NCBI GenBank assembly: GCA_963763085.1
Contig: CAVXNB010000004.1
Span: 1,302,001-1,366,000, forward strand
Direction: 5' to 3'
Length of the DNA stretch: 64,000 nucleotides
Origin: CAVXNB01 sp963763085
GTDB taxonomy: Bacteria; Actinomycetota; Acidimicrobiia; Acidimicrobiales; Bog-793
Shown here: positions 42,757 through 49,316 of the stretch, piece after piece
Numbering within the stretch: the first letter of the stretch is position 1
Layout of the letters: each line of letters opens with the position of its first letter
The notes under the pieces: model-generated
What the model saw: the letters and a program-made list of their open reading frames with translations, nothing else
What the model was told of the DNA's origin: nothing
Database searches by the model: none
Program-made: the position numbers and the translations under genes

Positions 42757-42808
42757 ACTTGCCTCCGTTAATGATTGCGACCAGTCGCAATCTCGATCCG
42801 AGGCAAGT
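42757..42808. repeat. Palindromic repeat, copy C
   Basis: This 52-bp palindrome has arms ACTTGCCT/AGGCAAGT and the perfect central 20-mer GATTGCGACCAGTCGCAATC. The symmetry extends outward imperfectly to about 42742-42823 (CCGATTTCG on the left mirrors CGCGAAATTTG on the right). It lies between the converging relaxase and coupling-protein genes. Copies B and C differ at very few positions over the 52 bases. Confidence 0.92.
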
Positions 42809-42853
42809 TCGGCGCGAAATTTGTAATTGTCCGGCGCCCGCGGCGCGAGAGCC

Positions 42854-44392
42854 CTACCGCCAGCGAGGGCTGCGCACTCGGCCGGAGGACAGGGCGGGCG
42901 GGGGCGGGCCGGCGGCAACCGCCAGCCCGTGTCGGTCGCGTGCCCGAGACCGCGCCTCGATTACCGCCTCGCGCCAAGGGGACGTCGAGTGCCACGGGGT
43001 CATTGCAAGAAAGCGCGGCCGGGCACCCTCGATCCCCAAGATGCAGCCGTCGTACCCTCTGGCGATGGCGTCGACCGGGAGCCAGCGCTCCTTGCGAAGC
43101 GAGACGGTTCGGGTCGTGCCACCCCTGGCGCGGAACGGGCCGATCCGACGCCCGCCGTGCGCGACCGAGAGCGTGGGCACGTCGTGCTCGCCGGCGAGGA
43201 GAGACACCGCCTCGAGGGTGCGTGTGTCGCCGATGCCCGGGAAGACGAGCTTGGTTCCGAACAGAGAAAAGAAGCCGTCCGCCTCACGCTCCCACCGGGC
43301 TCGGGCCTGCGCGAGATCCTGCAGGCAAGCGAGAGTCACGACGCCCTGGCTGCCGCCTTCCGCGATGAGCTTCGGCAGGTCGTGCAGCGGCGCGATGTTC
43401 GCCAACTCGTCGAGCACGAGCAGCAGAGGAGCCGCCGGCGGGAGCGCACCAACCGCGGTCGTGACCGCCGCCAAAGGATCGCCCGACGTTCCAGCCGTGG
43501 CCGACTGCGAGCGTTGATAGACGGCGGTCCTGACTTCCCGCAGAAGCCCGGCGACGAGCGGCGCAGCGTGGCGCTGATGATCGCTGCCGGCGCAGACATA
43601 AAGCGTTCCGCGGCTGTCGAGCAGCTGGGCGGGATCGAGCCTGCGACCCTCCGTCGAGGCGAGCGCGGCACTGGTCCGGTACGCCGCCAGCACGCCCGAG
43701 GAAGTAGACCAGATCCCACTCTGCTCGCGCCCATCGGTGTCGAGAATTCCTTCGAGCACGTCCAGCGCCCTTTCCGAACCGCGGCGTGCCAGAGCGGCCC
43801 GCGTCTCGGCGGGGTCGTGGCGATCGATGTCGGCAATCACCTTGGACATGGGCCGCTGCTCGAGCGCGCCGGCGTGGAAGAAGATGGAAAGGAGCGCTCC
43901 CGCCCTCTCGCTCCAGTGCGACGCCTCGCCTCGATCGGTGCCCGGGCGGGCGGCTTGCACCATCGAATCGGCGACGAGGACCGCGCCGTCCCAGGAGTCG
44001 GCGAGGCCGAGCGGCGACCATGCCACGCGCTCCACGCCCGGAGGAACAGGGACCGAACCGCTCGGGTCGAAGAGCAGGACCGGGCCGACGCGGGACCGCG
44101 CAGCGCAGGTTGCGGCCAACACGTCGGCCTTTGTCGAGGCGGCGATCACCGGCCCGCACGCGGCGAGAACGTTCGGAACCACGACCGATGAGGTCTTTCC
44201 CGAACGCGGAGGGCCCAGTAGGAGCACGGCCTGCTGCGCTGGGGCGAAGAGGGGGGCGAGATCGGGAGCGGAATCGAGCGAAGCCCCGAGATAGATGCCG
44301 TGTCCGTGCCGCTCGGAAGTGGCGAGGGCCACCGCGAGGTGATCTGGGGTCGTTGCGGACACCCAACGAGTCGTACCCGAGCGCGTTACCAC
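42854..44392 (-). CDS. Type IV coupling protein-like ATPase (TraD/VirD4 family) lacking membrane helices
   Basis: This 512-residue protein has Walker A GPPRSGKTSS at 60-69, Walker B LLLVLDELANI, and the conserved ACLQDLAQARARW motif typical of TraG/VirD4 ATPases that bring DNA to a type IV secretion channel. The usual N-terminal membrane helices are absent: the protein starts about 50 residues before Walker A. GTG 44392 is the likely start, with GAGG upstream. It converges with the broken relaxase gene. No VirB-type channel genes or integrase were seen in the window, so this module is probably not self-transmissible. Confidence 0.82.
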   Translation of the reverse strand: MVTRSGTTRWVSATTPDHLAVALATSERHGHGIYLGASLDSAPDLAPLFAPAQQAVLLLGPPRSGKTSSVVVPNVLAACGPVIAASTKADVLAATCAARSRVGPVLLFDPSGSVPVPPGVERVAWSPLGLADSWDGAVLVADSMVQAARPGTDRGEASHWSERAGALLSIFFHAGALEQRPMSKVIADIDRHDPAETRAALARRGSERALDVLEGILDTDGREQSGIWSTSSGVLAAYRTSAALASTEGRRLDPAQLLDSRGTLYVCAGSDHQRHAAPLVAGLLREVRTAVYQRSQSATAGTSGDPLAAVTTAVGALPPAAPLLLVLDELANIAPLHDLPKLIAEGGSQGVVTLACLQDLAQARARWEREADGFFSLFGTKLVFPGIGDTRTLEAVSLLAGEHDVPTLSVAHGGRRIGPFRARGGTTRTVSLRKERWLPVDAIARGYDGCILGIEGARPRFLAMTPWHSTSPWREAVIEARSRARDRHGLAVAAGPPPPALSSGRVRSPRWR

Positions 44393-44478
44393 GACACCTC
44401 ATGGCGGACGGGTGCGACAGCGGGCATGCTGGGACTCCGTCTGGCGACCGGCGCCGGTTGAAGGGGAGGGAGGGTCGT

Positions 44479-46026
44479 ATGTTGGTGCCGCTCACGGTTT
44501 CGGACTTCCTCGACCGCGGCGCGTACGTCTATCCCGACCGCGTCGCCGTGGTGGACGAACCGGGAGTTCCGGGCGATCTGGGGCGGATCACCTACCGGGA
44601 ACTCCAACAGCGTTCACTCGGCCTCGCCGCCGCCCTCGACGACCTCGACGTGCCGGTCGGCGGGCGGGTCGCCATCGTGAGCCCGAACGCGGCTCGTTTC
44701 CTGATCGCCTTCTTCGGCGTCAGCGGCTCCGGGCGCGTGCTCGTGCCGGTCAATTTTCGGCTTACTGCGGCCGAGGTCGAGTACGTGGTCGACCACTCGG
44801 GCGCAGAGATCCTCCTCGTCGACCCGGAGTACGACGAAGCACTCCGGCAAGTGGTGGCCCGTGAGCGGATCGTCATCGACGGCGTCGCCGACGCCGGGCT
44901 CTTTGCGCCGATCGGCGGCGGCCGCAGCCCGAACGGTTGGGACCCGGACGAGAACGCGACGTGCTCGATCAACTACACCTCCGGTACGACCGCAAGGCCC
45001 AAAGGCGTACAGCTCACGCATCGCAACTGCTGGATCAATGCCCTGACGTTCGGCTGGCACACCACTGTCACCGATCGCGACGTCCTGCTGCACACGCTCC
45101 CGATGTTCCACTGCAACGGGTGGGGCATGCCCTATGCCGCCACGGGGATGGGAGCGAAGCACGTCGTGCTTCGCAAGGTGGACGGCGAGCAGATCCTGCA
45201 ACGGGTCGAAGCCGAAGGGGTGACCCTGATGTGCGGCGCACCTGCAGTCGTCTCCGCCATCCTCGACGCGGCGGCGCAGCGCCGCTTACGCGGCGAACCC
45301 GTGCCGGGGCAGGGGACCGTACGGGTCGTGGTGGCCGGCGCCCCGCCGCCCAGCAGCATCATCGAGCGGGTCGAGACCGATCTCGGATGGGAGTTCATCC
45401 AGATCTACGGCCTCACCGAAACCGCGCCACTGCTCACGATCAATCGTGCGCCGGCCGAATGGGACGGCCTCGCGACCGACGAGCGCGCCCGACTGATCTC
45501 GCGCGCCGGAACGCCGGCGATCGGGGTCAGCATTCGCATCGACGACACCGACGAAGTGTGCGCGCGGGCGAACCAGATCTTCGCCGGCTACTGGAACCAG
45601 CCCGAAGACACAGCCAAGGTGGTCGTCGACGGGTGGTTCCATACGGGGGACGGTGGTCAGATGGATGGGCCGTTTCTCGTCATCTCGGATCGAAAGAAGG
45701 ACGTCATCATCTCGGGGGGAGAGAACGTCTCCTCGATCGAGGTCGAAGACGTCCTGTACCGTCATCCCGCAGTCGCCGAGGCGGCGGTGATCGGCGTCCC
45801 GGACGAGAAGTGGGGTGAGACTGTCATGGCCCTCGTCGTGCTTCGTCCGGCCGGCGAGGCGAGCGAATCGGAGCTGATCGAGTTCTGCAGAGCCAACATG
45901 GCGCATTTCAAGTGTCCGACGAGAATTGAGTTTCGTGACACGTTGGCGCGCACGGCGACGGGGAAGTTGCAGAAATTCAAGCTTCGGCAGTCTTTTTGGG
46001 AAGGGCGGGACCGACAGGTCAATTGA
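44479..46026 (+). CDS. Acyl-CoA synthetase (AMP-binding, FadD type) with a shortened C-terminal hinge loop
   Basis: This 515-residue protein has the adenylate-forming motifs: YTSGTTARPKGVQLTH (P-loop), QIYGLTE, FHTGDGG, SDRKKDVIISGGENVSS and TGKLQKFKL with the catalytic Lys. It activates a fatty or aromatic acid to its CoA ester through an acyl-AMP. In the segment before YWNQPE the usual GEVGEIVVRG stretch is missing: IDDTDEVCARANQIFAGYW is about 10 residues shorter than family members. Activity may still hold, but that strand of the core domain is altered. ATG 44479 follows GGGAGGG. Confidence 0.87.
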   Translation: MLVPLTVSDFLDRGAYVYPDRVAVVDEPGVPGDLGRITYRELQQRSLGLAAALDDLDVPVGGRVAIVSPNAARFLIAFFGVSGSGRVLVPVNFRLTAAEVEYVVDHSGAEILLVDPEYDEALRQVVARERIVIDGVADAGLFAPIGGGRSPNGWDPDENATCSINYTSGTTARPKGVQLTHRNCWINALTFGWHTTVTDRDVLLHTLPMFHCNGWGMPYAATGMGAKHVVLRKVDGEQILQRVEAEGVTLMCGAPAVVSAILDAAAQRRLRGEPVPGQGTVRVVVAGAPPPSSIIERVETDLGWEFIQIYGLTETAPLLTINRAPAEWDGLATDERARLISRAGTPAIGVSIRIDDTDEVCARANQIFAGYWNQPEDTAKVVVDGWFHTGDGGQMDGPFLVISDRKKDVIISGGENVSSIEVEDVLYRHPAVAEAAVIGVPDEKWGETVMALVVLRPAGEASESELIEFCRANMAHFKCPTRIEFRDTLARTATGKLQKFKLRQSFWEGRDRQVN

Positions 46027-46070
46027 CCGTTGCGGGAGCCGCCGGCGGACCCGGTGATCAACCGAAAGTG

Positions 46071-46083
46071 CTTGTATTACAAG
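46071..46083. promoter_or_regulatory. Short palindrome CTTGTA-T-TACAAG upstream of the HU gene
   Basis: A 13-base inverted repeat lies 45 bases after the acyl-CoA synthetase stop in an AT-rich gap of 217 bases before the HU gene. The half-site CTTGTATT recurs at 46201-46208. It may be a regulator site; no -10/-35 pair could be fixed. Confidence 0.3.
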
Positions 46084-46243
46084 GAGTAATTTGCCCCCGC
46101 TCGGCTGATCCGGCTTTGCATCGGCTCCGAAACAGGCCGTGAAATATAGGACTCGCGCGCCCCATCCAGCGAGAATGCTTGATTTCCGCCGAAAAATCAC
46201 CTTGTATTTGCGGGAGGGTTGGACAAGATGCCAGGAGGCGAAA

Positions 46244-46801
46244 TTGAACAAAACGGAACTCATCAACAAGATCAGCGAACATTCTCGTCTGGGGAAGCGT
46301 GAGGCGGAGTCGGCGTTGGAGTCGGTGCTGTACGCGATCAAGTCGGCGGTGCGAGAAGGCGACACGGTTCGGATCACGGGCTTCGGCACCTTCAAGGGCC
46401 GTGACCGTGCAGCCCGGCGTGGCCGCAACCCGCAGACGGGAGCGCCCGTTCGTATCAAGGCGTCGAAGGGCATCGGCTTCTCGGCCGGCGCGACGCTCAA
46501 GAACGAACTCAACTCGCGCTCACCGTTGAAGAGGCCGGAACCCGTCCCGGTCGCCGCCACGGCCAGCGCTGCGAAGGCGGCGCCGGCTCGCAAGGCAGCT
46601 CCGGCGAAGAGGGCACCGGCCAAGAAGGCGGCACCTGCCCGGAAGGCTGCACCTGCGCGCAAGGCCGCACCCGCCAAGCGGGCGCCGGCCAAGAAGGCGC
46701 CGGCGAAGAAGGCACCTGCCAAGCGCGCACCAGCGAAGAAGGCTCCTGCCCGCAAGGCTGCACCCGCCAAAAGGGCGCCGGCGAGAAAGGCTTCCCGCTA
46801 G
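46244..46801 (+). CDS. HU-family nucleoid protein with long Lys/Ala/Pro tail (HupB-like)
   Basis: This 185-residue protein has an HU domain at residues 1-90 (NKTELINKISE, VRITGFGTFKGRDRAARRGRNP in part, GIGFSAGATLKN), then a histone-H1-like tail at about 101-185 of AAPAKRAPAKKAP-type repeats. It resembles mycobacterial HupB, which compacts DNA and can be modified on tail lysines. The start is TTG 46244: AGGAGG at 46233-46238 is ideally spaced and the HU fold begins right there. No ATG in frame is as well placed. Tail length may vary by slippage. Confidence 0.9.
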   Translation: MNKTELINKISEHSRLGKREAESALESVLYAIKSAVREGDTVRITGFGTFKGRDRAARRGRNPQTGAPVRIKASKGIGFSAGATLKNELNSRSPLKRPEPVPVAATASAAKAAPARKAAPAKRAPAKKAAPARKAAPARKAAPAKRAPAKKAPAKKAPAKRAPAKKAPARKAAPAKRAPARKASR

Positions 46802-46831
46802 GGTCGCTCATCAGCAACAAAGGCAAGCTCT

Positions 46832-46873
46832 CGACGAGGCCTCGCGGCGCACTTGCGTCGTGGGGCCTCGTCG
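46832..46873. terminator. Strong bidirectional hairpin terminator
   Basis: CGACGAGGCC (46832-46841) pairs perfectly with GGCCTCGTCG (46864-46873), and the inner 22 bases also fold (CGGCGCA/TGCGTCG). It sits between the converging HU and PIG-L genes, 30 bases after the HU stop and 7 before the PIG-L stop. Confidence 0.8.
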
Positions 46874-46880
46874 CGTGCGG

Positions 46881-47627
46881 CTAGAGGCCCTCGATTCGCT
46901 TGAACGCTTCGGCCGCTTCGAAGCCGCCCTCGGCGCCATGCTCGGTGAGGCGATCGACCACACGGCGCTTGAATTCGACGAGCTCGGCGTTCTCGCCGTC
47001 GATCTCGACCCCGGAGTCCGCGATTCCCATTGTCGAGCGGAACTGGCTCCTGTGCGCCAACAGCGCCCGGAGCTTCGCGTCGACGAATCCCGTCACATCC
47101 TCGAGATGGTCGGGCTCGTCGGCCTCGAACAGCAGCAATGCCGCCGGCCGGTGCGGCTCATCGCCGAGCTCGGGGAAGAACAGCGGGTCGCGGGCGGCGA
47201 CGATCCCGTCGGTCACGAGGAAGCCGGCATTGCGATGGTCGGGATGGAGGCGGTACCGCTTCCAGGGGTCGTGACCGAGGACGACGTCGGGCCGGATCCT
47301 GCGGATGGAGGAGGCGACCTGAAAGCGCTGTCGGATGCCCGCCTCGAGCTCGCCGTCGGGCCACCCGAGGAACGTCACGTCGCCCGTGCCGCCGAGCGCG
47401 ACCGATGCGGCGCGTTGCTCGCGGCGCCGCGTGAGCACGAGCTCAGCCGGATCCTGCCCGGGATCCCAGGATCCCTTCGACCCGTCCGTGCAGACGAGAT
47501 GGAAGATCTCGCATCCGCCCGCCGCCCACTTCGCCAGCGTGCCTCCGCATCCGAACTCGACATCGTCGGGGTGGGCTGCCACGGCGAGCGCCCGGCGGGG
47601 GACCGGGAGGTTCGCCTCCATCGTCAA
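46881..47627 (-). CDS. PIG-L/LmbE family deacetylase
   Basis: This 248-residue protein has the PIG-L zinc site: AHPDDVEFGCGG at 18-29 and the HPDH motif in RYRLHPDHRNAG. Family members deacetylate N-acetylglucosamine conjugates, as in mycothiol (MshB, Mca) or other sugar conjugates. It overlaps the cofC-like gene by 4 bases, so both come from one transcript. Which conjugate it uses is not clear; no other mycothiol gene is adjacent. Confidence 0.88.
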   Translation of the reverse strand: MTMEANLPVPRRALAVAAHPDDVEFGCGGTLAKWAAGGCEIFHLVCTDGSKGSWDPGQDPAELVLTRRREQRAASVALGGTGDVTFLGWPDGELEAGIRQRFQVASSIRRIRPDVVLGHDPWKRYRLHPDHRNAGFLVTDGIVAARDPLFFPELGDEPHRPAALLLFEADEPDHLEDVTGFVDAKLRALLAHRSQFRSTMGIADSGVEIDGENAELVEFKRRVVDRLTEHGAEGGFEAAEAFKRIEGL

Positions 47628-48184
47628 GTTGCCGCGGGCACGAGAGCCAAGTCTTCTGGGAGATCGATGTCGATGGCGAGCCGGCGGTCGTGCACGATCC
47701 GGCAGGGCAGGCCCAGTCGGGCCGCCTCCGCCTTGTGCCGCTCGAAACTCCCGGCTCCATACGCGAAACCGAACCCGGCGCCCGCCGGCACCACCGCTAC
47801 GTTCGTCCCGTCCAGCCGGAGATCGGGCACGAGCGTGACCACGCCGGCCTCGCCCAGTGTTGCGAGGCCCGCAGCGAACGGGAGATCTGCATGCGCGACG
47901 ACCGCGAGCTCGACGCCTTCGCCGGCAAGCTGCTCGACTCCCGCCATCACCGCAGCCGACAGGCCGAGACCGGGTGTCCAGGCGACCCGGGCGCCGTGTT
48001 CTTCAGCCCACGCCGCCACCTCCAAGTCGTCACAGACCACGAGGACGTCCAGCGGTGCGGCAGCGAGGATGACGCGCGAGGCGAGCTCGCGGGCGAGAGC
48101 CTCGCGAGCGACAGGGTCGAGAACCGTTGCGAGCCGCAACTTTGCGGCACGAAACGACTTCACTGGGACGAGCGCGGCCCGCAC
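47624..48184 (-). CDS. cofC: CofC/FbiD-like guanylyltransferase of coenzyme F420 synthesis
   Basis: This 186-residue protein resembles CofC: VPVKSFRAAKLRLATVLDP in part at the N-terminus, HADLPFA near the middle, VVTLVPDLRLDGTNVAVV and FGFAYGAGSFERHKAEA in the second half, and IDIDLPEDL at the end. It joins GTP to phospholactate or phosphoenolpyruvate, the first step of F420 tail formation. It implies F420-dependent enzymes in this organism, of which the LLM-class protein at 5332 may be one. It overlaps the PIG-L gene by 4 bases. Confidence 0.88.
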   Translation of the reverse strand: MRAALVPVKSFRAAKLRLATVLDPVAREALARELASRVILAAAPLDVLVVCDDLEVAAWAEEHGARVAWTPGLGLSAAVMAGVEQLAGEGVELAVVAHADLPFAAGLATLGEAGVVTLVPDLRLDGTNVAVVPAGAGFGFAYGAGSFERHKAEAARLGLPCRIVHDRRLAIDIDLPEDLALVPAAT

Positions 48185-48273
48185 GCGGCCGAGTCTAGGG
48201 GTGCCGGCCCGCCGGGCCTCCGAAGGGCGGCCGGGCCAGGACCGCTCGGAGCGGCGACCGGTAGGGTGAATCG

Positions 48274-49299
48274 ATGGGCACCAAAGTCGCCGTGATCGGC
48301 GCTGGATCGTGGGGCACCACGGTGGCGGCGATCGTGGCCGCGCGGACAGAGACGGTCCTGTGGGCGAGGCGTTCGACCTTGGCGGCCGAGATCAACGAGC
48401 GAAGGCTGAACAGCACATATCTCCCCGACGCTCGCCTCCCGGAGTCACTCGTGGCAACGTCGTCGATCACCGAGGCAGTCGAAGGAGCCAGCGTCGTCGT
48501 GATGGGCGTGCCGTCGCATGGTTTCCGCGCCGTGCTGTCGGAGGCGGCAGAGGCCATCGTGGGGGGCACTCCCGTCCTCAGCCTCTCCAAAGGACTCGAG
48601 CAGCAGACGCTGCTGCGGATGACGGAGGTGATCGGAGAGATCTGCCCCGCCAGCCCCGCCGGCGTGCTCACGGGGCCGAATCTGGCGGCGGAGGTCGTCG
48701 CCGGCCAGCCGACCGCGACGGTCGTGGCTTTCACCGATGAGGACCTGGCGCTCGAGCTGCAGGACCTGTTCTGGACCGAGACGTTGCGCGTCTATACGAA
48801 TACCGACGTCGTCGGGTGCGAGATCGCGGGTGCGGTGAAGAACGTGATGGCGATCGCGACGGGTATGGCGGTGGGGCTTGGTTTCGGGGACAATACGCGA
48901 GCGGCCGTGATCACCCGCAGCCTGGCCGAGGTCGCGCGACTGGGGACGGCACTCGGCGGCGATCCGCTGACGTTCGGCGGCCTGGCCGGGTTGGGCGACC
49001 TCGTGGCGACGTGCACGAGCGCCAAGAGCCGGAATTTCTCCGTTGGGCTCGAGCTGGCGTCGGGCAAGTCCATGGACGAGATCGTCGACGGGATGAAGAT
49101 GGTGGCCGAGGGCATCAAGAGCTCGCGCCCGGTCGTGGAGCTCGCCGACCGCCACGGGCTGGAGATGCCGATCGCCGAGCAGGTGGTCGCGGTGCTCTAC
49201 GAGGGCAAGCCGCCGGCGGCGACGATCCCGTCACTCATGAGTCGCTCGGCGAAGCCGGAGCTGGAGGGGCTCGACGGCCGGGAGGGCCGGCGGGGGTAA
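48274..49299 (+). CDS. gpsA: Glycerol-3-phosphate dehydrogenase [NAD(P)+]
   Basis: This 341-residue enzyme reduces dihydroxyacetone phosphate to sn-glycerol-3-phosphate for lipid synthesis. It starts with the Rossmann motif VIGAGSWGTTVA, followed by GVPSHGFR, LSKGLE, GPNLAAEV, and the catalytic Lys in GAVKNVMAIATGMAVGLGFG in part. NTRAAVITRSLAE follows as usual. Length is normal. It is divergent from the cofC/PIG-L pair with 89 bases between, and its end converges with the mannosidase gene. Confidence 0.95.
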   Translation: MGTKVAVIGAGSWGTTVAAIVAARTETVLWARRSTLAAEINERRLNSTYLPDARLPESLVATSSITEAVEGASVVVMGVPSHGFRAVLSEAAEAIVGGTPVLSLSKGLEQQTLLRMTEVIGEICPASPAGVLTGPNLAAEVVAGQPTATVVAFTDEDLALELQDLFWTETLRVYTNTDVVGCEIAGAVKNVMAIATGMAVGLGFGDNTRAAVITRSLAEVARLGTALGGDPLTFGGLAGLGDLVATCTSAKSRNFSVGLELASGKSMDEIVDGMKMVAEGIKSSRPVVELADRHGLEMPIAEQVVAVLYEGKPPAATIPSLMSRSAKPELEGLDGREGRRG

Positions 49300-49314
49300 A
49301 GAACAAACGCCGGC
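49286..49314. terminator. Hairpin between converging gpsA and mannosidase genes
   Basis: GCCGGCG (49286-49292) pairs with CGCCGGC (49308-49314), with a 15-base AT-richer loop that contains the gpsA stop. It could end transcripts from both sides. Confidence 0.45.
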
Positions 49315-49316
49315 GG

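Noticed and set aside
40270..44392. Active integrative conjugative element
   Set aside because: There is no integrase, oriT or VirB-type channel gene in the window, the relaxase is frameshifted and the helicase P-loop is gone.
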